Notes: generated by a model not told the origin, from the sequence alone. DNA of 35,325 bases from Sedimentisphaerales bacterium (GCA_016930295.1 JAFGHE010000266.1:1-35325); one strand, 5' to 3'. Shown: positions 1-8,636, counted from the first letter of the stretch. Program-made: numbers and translations.

Positions 1-3000
1 AATTCCGGCAAATATTTAAGGATAGAAACTCGTTTTATCGCTTATAGCCTGCCCTTCGACGATAATCCCATTATCGCCAAATGGGGTAGTGCGGCAGACT
101 CAGATGATGAATGGATTCTTGATATTAAAAGTTCCGATCAGAAATTACATTTCCAGATAAACAGCAGTACATCACAGGGAAGTCCGGATACCATTCTTAT
201 TTCATCGATAATCCCTTCCCTGGGAGATTGGCATGAGGTAGTGGCTATCTGGGATGGTAACGCCGGGACCGCTTATCTGTATCTTGATGATTTGGAAGTA
301 GCGTCCACCACTTCGGCCATCACTGTGATACCTGATCTTACGCAGCAGGTAAGCATAGGATATGGTCATTTTGGATCAGGGTATTATGAATATTTTGACG
401 GTCAAATCAATGATACCAGGATTATATCATCCGGTCAAAATATTGTGGCTGAATGGACCTTTGATGAATGCGGAGGTTCAACCGCTTTAGATAGTTCCGG
501 CAATAACAATCATGGGACCATATATAACGCGGTTTATATCAGTGACACTATTTATGTGGATACTGATGCAATCGGGAATAATGACGGAACAAGCTGGGAA
601 GACGCGTATAATTATCTCCAGGATGCACTTAATGATATGTATCTAAGTACTGGTGATGAGATTAGGGTGGCACAAGGCACTTACAAACCTGACGAAGGGG
701 CTGGTGTGACACCGGGAGATCGTAACGCCACATTTCAGCTTATTAACGGTGTGGCTTTAATGGGCGGCTACGCCGGATATGGAGAGGTGGATCCTGATTT
801 ACGGGATCCGAATATATATGTAACCATCCTGAGCGGAGATATCGGAACACCAGATAATAATTCCGATAATAGCTACCATGTAGTGACCGGCAGCGGGACG
901 GATGCCACTGCGATAATGGATGGTTTTGTTATAACCAAAGGAAATGGATATGATGGTGCCGGGATGATCTGTGATTCAGGCAGTCCGGTAATCAATAATT
1001 GTACTTTTATTGCCAATACAGCGAGCCATTGGGGAGGAGGAATATATTGTGTAAATAATAGCACTGCAAGTATTAATAACTGCCGTTTTGAAGACAACAG
1101 TAGTGCATCTGTAGACGCTGCAGCCGGAGGAATAGGTGTCATGCACAGTAGCCCTTCAATAATGTATTGTGAATTTATTAGTAATACTGCAAATGGTGAC
1201 GGCGGCGGTATATGTAATGGTGGTTATTCTTATCCGATAATATCGAGATGTATTTTTAAAGATAATTTCAGCGGATATGGAGGTGGTGTAAATAACAACG
1301 ATAATAGCGATCCCTATATTATAAATTGTATATTTACCGGAAATACTTCATCAATTAGTAATTCGGGAGGAGGAATATGTAATGCACAGTCAAGTAGTCC
1401 AACGATTATAAATTGTATTTTTAACGGAAATAATGGATATGCAATCGATTATTATGGAGGGACTGGAAGTACAACAGTTCTTAAGAACTGTATTCTTTGG
1501 GATGACTCGCCGGCAGAAATAAATTTGGGTGGCAGTACGGCTTTGGTTACGTATTGCGATATCCAGGGTGGTTATAGCGGTACTGGTAATATAAATTCTG
1601 ATCCTCTTTTTGTTGATCCGGGCAATGATTATCACTTGCTATGTGGTTCGCCCTGTATTGATACAGGTACGGATGCAGGAGTGTACGAGGATATCGAAGG
1701 GAATATCCGGCCGTTGGGTGATGGATTTGATATGGGAGCCTACGAACATGTTGCCCAGTTACTCTCCTGGTATGTGGATACGATAACCGGGGACAACAGT
1801 GACGACGGATTGACTCGTGAGACGGCCTTTGAGACAATCCAAAAGGGTATTGAAACAGCATGTGATGGTGATACAGTTCTGGTCTGGCCGGGGGTGTATG
1901 TGGAGGATGTGAATTTTCTGGGTAAGGCGATCACGGTTACCAGTGCAGCGGATGCAGCACATATTGTAGCGGAGACGGATTATGCGGTGTCGTTTGATTC
2001 CGCGGAAGAGGACGGCAGTGTGCTGGAAAATTTTGTCATCCGCGACAGCTATGCCGGCGTCCGGTGCCTGAGTTCATCTCCGACCATAAAGAATGTGACC
2101 GTAGTGAATAACGATAACGGCATTCTGGCCGACGGCGGCGCCACCCCGGAAATCTCCAACAGTATCTTGTGGAATAATGCCTATGCGGATATGGATAACT
2201 GCTCTGCCGACGATAGCTGGGTACAGAAACAACTAGGAGATTCTGTTGATGGCCTGGTGGCTTATTGGAGCTTTGATGATCCTTGCGATCCCGGTCATGA
2301 TGATTCCGGATATGAACATGATGGGATCGTTAACGGAGCGGTTCCGATAGATGGAGTTTGCAAAAAGGGATTGAGTTTTGATGGAGTGGATGATGATGTT
2401 GATATACCACAATCTATTTTTGCTCTTCCAACGTCTGCAGTTACTGTTTCAGCATGGTTTATTTCGAACAAGAAAGATGGTTCAGGTTGGTCGATATTAG
2501 ACCAGTATGGCGGGAGAACTCTTTCGCTTCGAGCAGGTCCAATACATGGACCAGATGATGATGGTATAGAATTCGGGATTGCCGATACAACGGGAACCTG
2601 GTTTTTTGCATTTATTCCAGAAAATGAATGGGAGGTAGATAAATTGCATCATGTTGTAGGAACTTATGATGGTAATATAGTGAAAATATATCTTGATGGA
2701 AATTTGATGGACTCAAATCCCGATCCTGATGGAGCAATGGAAAGCCATATCAATGAGTTATCCATTGGACATTATTATGGCACAATTCATTATTGGTTTG
2801 AAGGAATGATTGATGAAGTCCAAATCTATAGTCGAGCACTCTCTGGAGATGAAATTCTGGCAATGTATGAAAATGGCATAGCCGGCTTTTGTTTGGGTAA
2901 TCCAATATTTGGTGATGAAGATAATGATGATTATCATTTGAAATCGGAGAAGGGTCGGTTTTACCCGGAGGATCCGGGGGATCCGAATATGTTTGGCATG

Positions 3001-3252
3001 TTTGACGGGGCGTGGTTGTTTGATGTGGTGACGAGTCCGTGTATTGACAGCGGTGACCCAAATGAGGATCCCGGCGATGAGCGTATGCCCAACGGCGGGC
3101 GCATTAACCAGGGCGCCTACGGCGGCACGGCCTATGCCAGTATGAGTCAGTGTCTATTACGGGGGGATATTAATAAGGATGGTATCGTGAACCTGGAAGA
3201 TTTTGCGATTATGTCGGAAGAATGGCTGATGAGGTTGCCGTGGGTGGAATAG
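1..3252 (+). CDS. LamG / right-handed beta-helix exported protein, 5'-truncated by window edge
   Basis: The frame is open from base 1 with no start needed: codons upstream of the GTG at 241 already encode LamG-like sequence, so the gene begins outside the window and 241 is not the real start. Order of domains: a LamG/concanavalin-like domain (1 to about 450); a parallel beta-helix with Cys/Asn/Gly-rich rungs opening with YVDTDAIGNNDGTSW (about 550-1745); a second beta-helix opening with YVDTITGDNSDDG (from about 1770); a second LamG domain opening with GLVAYWSFDD (about 2250-2880); a closing module with SPCIDSGDPNEDPGDER; and one dockerin-like EF-hand repeat GDINKDGIVNLEDFAIMSEE ending in WL. 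Such proteins are surface or secreted carbohydrate- or matrix-binding proteins in Planctomycetota; the ligand cannot be told. The second LamG domain is visibly more AT-rich than the sequence on either side. Domain calls are by pattern and reasonably sure; the function is inferred. Confidence 0.9.
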   Translation, partial: NSGKYLRIETRFIAYSLPFDDNPIIAKWGSAADSDDEWILDIKSSDQKLHFQINSSTSQGSPDTILISSIIPSLGDWHEVVAIWDGNAGTAYLYLDDLEVASTTSAITVIPDLTQQVSIGYGHFGSGYYEYFDGQINDTRIISSGQNIVAEWTFDECGGSTALDSSGNNNHGTIYNAVYISDTIYVDTDAIGNNDGTSWEDAYNYLQDALNDMYLSTGDEIRVAQGTYKPDEGAGVTPGDRNATFQLINGVALMGGYAGYGEVDPDLRDPNIYVTILSGDIGTPDNNSDNSYHVVTGSGTDATAIMDGFVITKGNGYDGAGMICDSGSPVINNCTFIANTASHWGGGIYCVNNSTASINNCRFEDNSSASVDAAAGGIGVMHSSPSIMYCEFISNTANGDGGGICNGGYSYPIISRCIFKDNFSGYGGGVNNNDNSDPYIINCIFTGNTSSISNSGGGICNAQSSSPTIINCIFNGNNGYAIDYYGGTGSTTVLKNCILWDDSPAEINLGGSTALVTYCDIQGGYSGTGNINSDPLFVDPGNDYHLLCGSPCIDTGTDAGVYEDIEGNIRPLGDGFDMGAYEHVAQLLSWYVDTITGDNSDDGLTRETAFETIQKGIETACDGDTVLVWPGVYVEDVNFLGKAITVTSAADAAHIVAETDYAVSFDSAEEDGSVLENFVIRDSYAGVRCLSSSPTIKNVTVVNNDNGILADGGATPEISNSILWNNAYADMDNCSADDSWVQKQLGDSVDGLVAYWSFDDPCDPGHDDSGYEHDGIVNGAVPIDGVCKKGLSFDGVDDDVDIPQSIFALPTSAVTVSAWFISNKKDGSGWSILDQYGGRTLSLRAGPIHGPDDDGIEFGIADTTGTWFFAFIPENEWEVDKLHHVVGTYDGNIVKIYLDGNLMDSNPDPDGAMESHINELSIGHYYGTIHYWFEGMIDEVQIYSRALSGDEILAMYENGIAGFCLGNPIFGDEDNDDYHLKSEKGRFYPEDPGDPNMFGMFDGAWLFDVVTSPCIDSGDPNEDPGDERMPNGGRINQGAYGGTAYASMSQCLLRGDINKDGIVNLEDFAIMSEEWLMRLPWVE

Positions 3253-3270
3253 CATAAAGAAAGAAGTTTA

Positions 3271-3363
3271 GCCACGAATTGCACGAATGACACGAATTTT
3301 ATAATCTTTTAAAATATAATAAGTTATGTTAAATTATTCGTGAAAATTCGTGTGATTCGTGGC
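3271..3363. repeat. Inverted repeat with three cacgaat units per arm
   Basis: The left arm (3271-3297) begins gccacgaat and has three cacgaat units. The right arm (3336-3363) is its imperfect reverse complement, ending attcgtggc. The arms enclose an AT-rich 38-base loop just after the beta-helix gene. The right arm is followed by A8 rather than T, so it is not a standard terminator for the upstream gene. Repeats of this wording are seen between genes of many environmental bacteria; that is from memory. Confidence 0.75.
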
Positions 3364-3417
3364 AAAAAAAATAAATATAGTTTTGACGATGGAAATTGGT
3401 TTTGGTATTTAATGGTG

Positions 3418-3465
3418 GGCCGGCGGCGTTGTTCCAGGATGTAACGGTCGTTACGGCAGCCGGCC
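3418..3465. other. Nested palindromes in the leader of the pseudopilin gene
   Basis: GGCCGGC (3418-3424) pairs with GCCGGCC (3459-3465), and inside it GTAAC (3441-3445) pairs with GTTAC (3450-3454). The pair lies 28 bases before the pseudopilin start and just before its GGAGG ribosome site (3481-3485). It could be a leader-RNA hairpin; no known riboswitch consensus was recognised. Confidence 0.4.
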
Positions 3466-3493
3466 AGGAAAAATTCTGTCGGAGGTAAGACAG

Positions 3494-4420
3494 ATGAAGC
3501 GAGCGAAAGGAAGATACAGCCGGCGTGCTTTCACGCTGGTCGAGATGCTGGTGGTGATGGGAGTTATTGCCATCCTGACGAGTATATTGATGCCGTGTTT
3601 GTCGGCGGCAAAGGATAGAGCTTTTGATCTGACAAATCGGTGTAATCAGCGGGATATAGCTACTTTTTTGAATATATATGCCTACGATCATCATGATAAA
3701 TACCCTCCCTCAGTAGCCAACACGGCCCGTAGGAATGCCAATTGGGACTGGCTGGAACCAATGACAATGATAACATATTATGCAGGCCAGCCTCTTCATT
3801 GTCGGTCTATGAGAGATTATCTTGGAGATTATATCGAAAATACCGATATTATGGTTTGTCCAAGAGCGCCCAGTAAACACAAGTATTTACAGGAAGCCTG
3901 GCAGTCTAAAAACTGGGATAATCCGGATACCCGTCGTAAACCAGATCCATTTTTTGGTACATATTGTTTCTATTGGGGATATCAGGGATATTTGGTTAAT
4001 GAAGGTCGATATTTTTTTGGGCCACGTAATATGGCGGGTAAGCGCGGTGAAAGCACAATACTGGTAAGTGATTATTTTGGTGCATATCATTGGAAAAGCC
4101 AAAATAAAGATCTCAAAATCAATAGCCAAAATTCCATATATTTTAAACATTTTGGTAGTTGTGAACCCATGGATCATGCCGGTGTTACAAGTGAGAATGA
4201 CTGGTATTCTCAATGGTATGAGTTTGGATGTACTGATGATATCGCTATTGATGAAATTGATATTAAGATAAATGTCGCTTATACAGATACTCACGTTGAA
4301 AATTATTCAAGCTCAGAATTAACCACGATGCGGGTGATCTATTCATCTTATACCAATCAATGGTATGGTGAAGGAAGTGGACCGGGAGATATATATATCC
4401 CTTTTGCAGGGGTATATTAA
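3494..4420 (+). CDS. Type II secretion/pseudopilin-like protein with prepilin N-terminus
   Basis: 308 residues. The N-terminus RRAFTLVEMLVVMGVIAILT is a type IV prepilin/pseudopilin signal: basic leader, cleavage before F, Glu at +5, and a hydrophobic helix. The residue before the cleavage site is Ala instead of the usual Gly, which prepilin peptidases can accept. After the helix comes LMPCLSAAKDRA and a globular part with HDKYPPSV, resembling the large Planctomycetota family of single pseudopilin-like proteins (DUF1559/H-X9-DG type), and AYTDTHVENY near the end. The ATG at 3494 has GGAGG 8 bases upstream. It stands alone, convergent with the protease gene (6-base gap) and not in a gsp operon, so it is probably an exported or surface protein handled by a pilus-like machine; the exact role is unknown. 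Confidence 0.85.
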   Translation: MKRAKGRYSRRAFTLVEMLVVMGVIAILTSILMPCLSAAKDRAFDLTNRCNQRDIATFLNIYAYDHHDKYPPSVANTARRNANWDWLEPMTMITYYAGQPLHCRSMRDYLGDYIENTDIMVCPRAPSKHKYLQEAWQSKNWDNPDTRRKPDPFFGTYCFYWGYQGYLVNEGRYFFGPRNMAGKRGESTILVSDYFGAYHWKSQNKDLKINSQNSIYFKHFGSCEPMDHAGVTSENDWYSQWYEFGCTDDIAIDEIDIKINVAYTDTHVENYSSSELTTMRVIYSSYTNQWYGEGSGPGDIYIPFAGVY

Positions 4421-4426
4421 TATCAA

Positions 4427-6589
4427 TCAGGGATTAAGGTCGATGAGCCAGTTGGTGAGGAAGATATAGAGGTCGCTGAGGTCCACGTTTCCTAAGTGGT
4501 CGAGGTCGGCTCCGTCACACCAGCTATTGTCAGAACTGCAATCCATATCGAGCCAGGCGGCGGCCAGTTCGGGCCAGTCGATAAGGTCCACGATGCAGTC
4601 GTGGGTGAAGTCGCCCGAGGGAGTGGTAGTAAACGACCAGACCGGGCTGGCTGTTTCGCCGCATTCGTTCCGCGCGACGACCTGCCAGTAATAATTTGTG
4701 CCGCATTGTAGCGGGCCGGGATCATACCAGTACACGATAATATCCGTATCCTGTAAAGCCATACTGTTGGGATCCGCGCCCAGATACACGTCAAACGAAG
4801 GGACAAGGTCGCTGAACAGAGTGGCGCGCGTGATCTCTTCCCATCCGTCGGGTCCGCAGCCGGTCTCAGGACAGACATTCGAACGGTCACAGTCGCCGTC
4901 AGCAACAAAATCTTCATTACCCCGGACCAGGATCCCCTCAACTTCGAACGTATTCTTACTAAAAACCGGCGAGCCGGAATTACCGCCATAGACATCCAGA
5001 TCCGCTTCGAAATAGTCCGGATCACTGATGTCCCGCACAACCGCTTCGCTGGCATATTTACGCGGCAGCCCCATTGGATGACCAATGGCCAGCAGTTCGT
5101 CATCCAGCGCGACTGACCCGCTCCGGCGTAACGGCACCGGCAAATGGTCCGTCACTTTCCGGTCCAGGCGCATTAACGCCCAGTCAGCCCCGGAATGATC
5201 CAGAACCTTGTCAATGATTTCACTGCAATAATAAATCTGGGACTCGTCGATGGTTACCTGCGGCGTGACGGGATTGAGCATGTAATAGCCGAAGACAAAG
5301 GCAATATCACCGCAGGTATATTCATAATCCTCGCAGTGCCCGGCCGTGGCCACAATATCCGGGGCGACCAGAAATCCAGAACAATAAGGCCCGACCGGCT
5401 GATCAATATAGGGCTCATCCGGACAAAGCGGACGCCCCGTGGCATCTTCATAGTATTCGGCCAGGGTTTCTGTCGGCATGGTATAAGTGCCGTTGCCGTT
5501 ATCCGTTAGTACGGCGACATCAACCAGCGCCACGGTCGCGTCCCCGGCCAGGAGCCAGTCGGAATTCATCACTTCGTACTGCTCCATGCGGTCGTCTTCG
5601 CCGTAGATGATTTTGGGAAATATGAAACTCTCCCCGAAACCGGGGGATTCGGTGCCGTTCCAGCTTAAGATCGTGCCGGTCGGTACCTCGTTGGCGTCCT
5701 GGATCGGCATAGGTTCGACCGGAGATTCAGGCATCTGGCAACCCGGGGTGGTTACTAACAGGGTATAGTCCCCCATATTGCCGTAGGCGCCGGAGATACG
5801 CAGATAATAGGTGTTGTTTTTATCGAGAGATAAATCCACCATCTCTGAAAAATTCTGATAACCACAGGCTGTATGACCGGTATCGCTGCATAAAATTTCA
5901 CTGCCGCCACATCCGTCATACAGGGCCAGCGTCGTATCAAATTCACTATCGCAGAGATCAATGATATACATTCCACTATATGGCGGATTAAAATAATGCC
6001 AGGTATCCATGTAATCGTTATTCCCGCAACTATTGATATCCGTACCGGTCGCGGCGACCGTGGTTCCCTCAAAGGGTACATCCAGGAACACCTCTTGCGC
6101 ATCGTTGCAGTCATCATAAGCCGGGCCGGTAAGGATTTCCGTGACAGATAAGGTATAAATACCGGTCGCGCCATAAAAGCCGGCTATACGGATATAACAG
6201 GTTTCACCCTCGTCTAATGAATACAGCACGCGCGATTGCTCGTAACAACTGTCATCATTACATACCAGTTCTGTACCGCCGCAGGAATCCATCAGCACCA
6301 GCGTGGTGTCAAATTCACTATCACATAGACTGAAAAGATATGTCCCGTTATGAGGCGGGATAAACTTGTGCCAGACATCATGATAATCACTGGAGCTATA
6401 CAGGCAGTCACTGGTGGTCATACCATTGGCGCCTGCGGAAGAACCAGTATAGGGGATATCCAGATAGACCTCATTGGCATCAACGCACTCATCATTAGGT
6501 GGGGTCTGTGCCTGCACAATCACCATCATCAGCAAGAGCACGAAAAGAAAGGAAGCTCTAACTCCTTTGCCAAAAAGATTCAGCACCAT
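4427..6589 (-). CDS. Secreted trypsin-like serine protease with two N-terminal PPC-like domains and dockerin-like C-terminus
   Basis: 720 residues. A signal peptide (basic start, then FLFVLLLMMVIVQAQ) is followed by two similar beta-rich modules (about 31-150 and 156-280), each with NDEC/YDDC, W-H and a CDSEFDTTL motif, resembling bacterial pre-peptidase C-terminal (PPC) domains. The protease domain (about 385-590) has all three S1-family residues: His418 in TAGHC, Asp469 in GADWALMRL and Ser538 in GGNSGSP, so it should be active, of the glutamyl endopeptidase/V8-like branch. A fibronectin-like stretch (about 600-655, YYWQVVARNECGE) and two dockerin-like Asp repeats (about 658-715, GADLDHLGNVDLSDL) follow. 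PPC domains normally sit after a protease; here they lie before it. The start at 6589 has only a weak AAAGGG site. Substrate unknown. Confidence 0.9.
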   Translation of the reverse strand: MVLNLFGKGVRASFLFVLLLMMVIVQAQTPPNDECVDANEVYLDIPYTGSSAGANGMTTSDCLYSSSDYHDVWHKFIPPHNGTYLFSLCDSEFDTTLVLMDSCGGTELVCNDDSCYEQSRVLYSLDEGETCYIRIAGFYGATGIYTLSVTEILTGPAYDDCNDAQEVFLDVPFEGTTVAATGTDINSCGNNDYMDTWHYFNPPYSGMYIIDLCDSEFDTTLALYDGCGGSEILCSDTGHTACGYQNFSEMVDLSLDKNNTYYLRISGAYGNMGDYTLLVTTPGCQMPESPVEPMPIQDANEVPTGTILSWNGTESPGFGESFIFPKIIYGEDDRMEQYEVMNSDWLLAGDATVALVDVAVLTDNGNGTYTMPTETLAEYYEDATGRPLCPDEPYIDQPVGPYCSGFLVAPDIVATAGHCEDYEYTCGDIAFVFGYYMLNPVTPQVTIDESQIYYCSEIIDKVLDHSGADWALMRLDRKVTDHLPVPLRRSGSVALDDELLAIGHPMGLPRKYASEAVVRDISDPDYFEADLDVYGGNSGSPVFSKNTFEVEGILVRGNEDFVADGDCDRSNVCPETGCGPDGWEEITRATLFSDLVPSFDVYLGADPNSMALQDTDIIVYWYDPGPLQCGTNYYWQVVARNECGETASPVWSFTTTPSGDFTHDCIVDLIDWPELAAAWLDMDCSSDNSWCDGADLDHLGNVDLSDLYIFLTNWLIDLNP

Positions 6590-6629
6590 CTGACACCCTT
6601 TATCCAGAACGGTCTAATCCTTGTCCAAT

Positions 6630-6658
6630 AATGTAAACATATAATCGGAAAAAATCAA
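6630..6658 (-). promoter_or_regulatory. Candidate promoter of the secreted protease gene
   Basis: On the minus strand TTGATT (6653-6658) is followed after 17 bases by TACATT (6630-6635), four of six matches each to the sigma70 boxes, about 40 bases before the start at 6589. Weak consensus in an AT-rich region. Confidence 0.35.
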
Positions 6659-6743
6659 GGGAAATTTTGTAAAATATTAAATATTAAACAGTTAAGCACA
6701 CATTGCTTAGTATATATTATATCTGCATAATAAGTGGGAAGGT

Positions 6744-6786
6744 TTAAAAAAAATAGAGACGCGCTAGGAGGTGGAGCGCGCCTCTG
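6744..6786 (-). terminator. Rho-independent terminator downstream of pyk
   Basis: Read on the minus strand, AGAGGCGCGCT (6785-6775), a 9-base loop and AGCGCGTCTCT (6765-6755) make an 11-bp stem with one mismatched pair, followed by a run of eight T (6753-6746). It lies about 195 bases after the pyk stop and before the protease promoter, so it would isolate the two genes. The rest of the gene-free stretch 6590-6980 is AT-rich with no other open frame. Confidence 0.88.
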
Positions 6787-6937
6787 TAAGTTGGGGCAGA
6801 AAAGCAATTATATTATATATCAAACCCTGTTTTTTGCAATAGGATAATCAGTTGTTTTTAGAAAAAGTTTCAGACTCGTCTGAAGTACAATTTGGCATTA
6901 AAACCCTATCTAATTTAATTTCAGATACTTACATGGT

Positions 6938-6978
6938 TTCCAAGCCTTTTGCGAAAAAAAGGTAAAATTTGCTTGGAA
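6938..6978. repeat. Inverted repeat immediately after the pyk stop codon
   Basis: TTCCAAGC (6938-6945) and GCTTGGAA (6971-6978) are perfect 8-base arms, with an inner CCTTTT/AAAAGG pair. It begins 3 bases after the pyk stop on the transcript. There is no T-tract, so it is more likely an mRNA 3' stabilising hairpin than the terminator. Confidence 0.5.
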
Positions 6979-6980
6979 TT

Positions 6981-8417
6981 TTATTGGTCCGAAATAGTAT
7001 GCAAAAGGATAGCGTGTGTGGTGGTGGGTGGTGTCAGTCCGCGCGAGGGTAATAGAATGATCTGGTCGGCGACCTGGGCCCATTTTTTTTGTAGAATAAG
7101 GGTATCAGCCAGTTTGGCAAACTGGATGATATCGGAAGGCATTTCATGGCAGATGGGTATTACGCCATAATGCAGGGTCATCTGTCGGCAGGCCAGTTCA
7201 TCGGAACTAAAGGCAATGATCGGCACATCAGCGCGAGATTTACTCAACAGTCGCGCGTTTGCGCCGGTTTCGGACCAGGTGACGATTAGTTTAATGGCTT
7301 CACCCAGTTCATCGATAATATGCGCCACGCTGCGGGCAAGGGTGGCGGTGACGGCCAGTTCCTCTATCGTCGTGATCATGGGACGGTAGGCATCATGCTC
7401 GTCGAGGAATTTTTCAGTATAGTGAGCGATCCGGCTGATAGTGCGCACGGTCTGGACCGGATATTGACCCACCGCGGTTTCGCCGGAAAGCATCACGGCA
7501 TCCGTAAAATCCATGATAGCATTGGCCACATCCGAAACCTCGGCACGGGTCGGAGTGGGAGCATCGATCATGGACTGGAGCATCTGGGTGGCCACAATAA
7601 CCGGTTTGCCCAGGCAGCGGCACATCTGGGTGATATGTTTTTGGATGAGGGGCACCTGGGCCAGGTCCATCTCCACGCCCAGATCGCCCCGCGCGACCAG
7701 CACGGCATCACTGGCATCGATAATCTCTTCGAGATGGTCAAGAGCCTGGGGCTTTTCAATTTTGGCGACCAGTTTGATAAAAGATGATTTGCTGCGCAGA
7801 TACTCTTTGAGTTTCCTGATCTCTTCGGCGGTCCGGACAAAGCTTAAGGCCAGATAATCCAGTTCATGCTCGATGGCCCAGTCAACACATTGCCAGTCGC
7901 GTGGGGTAATGGCGGGTGAGGAAATATCCGTATCGGGCAGGTTGATCCCTTTGTGACTGTAAAGCGGCCCGCCGACCAGGACCCTGCAGTGGGTACGGTT
8001 GCCGGTAATATTAGTAACCTGGAGAGCAATCTGGCCGTCGTCGATAAGAATACGCTGGCCGATTTTGACATCCCTGCTGAAATGTTCGTAGTTAGTGCCA
8101 AAATGATACACATCGCCGGTTTCCAGGGATGGTTCAATGATGAGTTCTTCCCCTTCCTGAAGCACCTGGCCCTGCGGCTCGATTTTAGCGGTTCTGATTT
8201 TAGGGCCGCAGAGGTCGCCCATTACCGCGATGGCATACGTGGATTGCCCGCGCATGTCGTTGATGGTCTCGAGCAGGGCCTCATGCTCTTCCAGCGTGCC
8301 GTGAGAAAAATTCAGGCGGAACATATTAACCCCGACATCCGTGGAGGACAGGGCTCTGATAACCTCTGTACGGCTGGAGGCCGGTCCCAGGGTGGCGATA
8401 ATCTTGGTCTTAATCAT
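6981..8417 (-). CDS. pyk: Pyruvate kinase
   Basis: 478 residues, the usual length. It converts phosphoenolpyruvate and ADP to pyruvate and ATP, the last step of glycolysis, in the cytoplasm. Family marks in order: KTKIIATLGPAS at the N-terminus, RLNFSHG (34-40) for phosphate/K+ binding, GDLCGPKIRT, a B-domain (about 75-165), the active-site block LVAKIEKPQALDHLEEI (from 217, catalytic Lys219) with ARGDLGVEM (metal ligand Asp245), and ATQMLQSMI/PTPTRAEVSDVANA. The C-terminal allosteric domain is present. The ATG at 8417 has a GAAAGAG site about 9 bases upstream. The leader carries an 81-bp repeat element (8455-8535) and a palindrome (8580-8595) below a candidate promoter, so leader-level regulation is possible. 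Confidence 0.97.
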   Translation of the reverse strand: MIKTKIIATLGPASSRTEVIRALSSTDVGVNMFRLNFSHGTLEEHEALLETINDMRGQSTYAIAVMGDLCGPKIRTAKIEPQGQVLQEGEELIIEPSLETGDVYHFGTNYEHFSRDVKIGQRILIDDGQIALQVTNITGNRTHCRVLVGGPLYSHKGINLPDTDISSPAITPRDWQCVDWAIEHELDYLALSFVRTAEEIRKLKEYLRSKSSFIKLVAKIEKPQALDHLEEIIDASDAVLVARGDLGVEMDLAQVPLIQKHITQMCRCLGKPVIVATQMLQSMIDAPTPTRAEVSDVANAIMDFTDAVMLSGETAVGQYPVQTVRTISRIAHYTEKFLDEHDAYRPMITTIEELAVTATLARSVAHIIDELGEAIKLIVTWSETGANARLLSKSRADVPIIAFSSDELACRQMTLHYGVIPICHEMPSDIIQFAKLADTLILQKKWAQVADQIILLPSRGLTPPTTTHAILLHTISDQ

Positions 8418-8454
8418 GGGTAAACTCTTTCAGTAGGGTATTCTTTGATACTAC

Positions 8455-8535
8455 CGTCAAAAGTGGATATTGGCACTTAAAATCCTTGTTTTTAATCCAG
8501 AAACAAACGTTCGCAATACTTTTGACGCTGGCGTC
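8455..8535. repeat. 81-bp interspersed element, copy 1 (pyk leader)
   Basis: It starts CGTCAAAAGT (8455-8464) and ends ACTTTTGACG (8518-8527) plus GCTGGCGTC. The 10-base ends are exact reverse complements, and GACGCTGGCGTC at the right end is itself a small palindrome. A second copy of identical length is at 25503-25583 on the opposite strand (about 67 of 81 positions equal with no gaps by hand count). This copy ends 37 bases before the pyk start codon. Confidence 0.85.
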
Positions 8536-8579
8536 TTCTTTATGAGTTTGAAAGTTACACAATCGTTACAGTACCTCTG

Positions 8580-8595
8580 ATACCCGAACGGGTAT
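8580..8595. promoter_or_regulatory. Operator-like palindrome in the pyk leader
   Basis: ATACCCGAACGGGTAT has perfect 7-base arms around a central AA. It lies about 13 bases downstream of the candidate pyk -10 box, a position where a bound repressor would block transcription. The binding protein is unknown. Confidence 0.5.
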
Positions 8596-8608
8596 AATTA
8601 TGATTTAG

Positions 8609-8636
8609 ATTTTGTACCTCTTGAGTTGCTTGTCAA
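8609..8636 (-). promoter_or_regulatory. Candidate pyk promoter
   Basis: On the minus strand a perfect TTGACA (8631-8636) is followed after 16 bases by CAAAAT (8609-8614, four of six matches to TATAAT). The implied leader of about 185 bases would include both the palindrome at 8580 and the 81-bp element. Confidence 0.5.

Noticed and set aside
3271-3363. Terminator of the beta-helix gene
   Set aside because: The inverted arms are imperfect with a long loop, and the right arm is followed by A, not T, on the transcribed strand.
3418-3490. Cyclic-di-GMP (GEMM) riboswitch before the pseudopilin gene
   Set aside because: A hairpin is present, but the conserved GEMM core sequences were not found.
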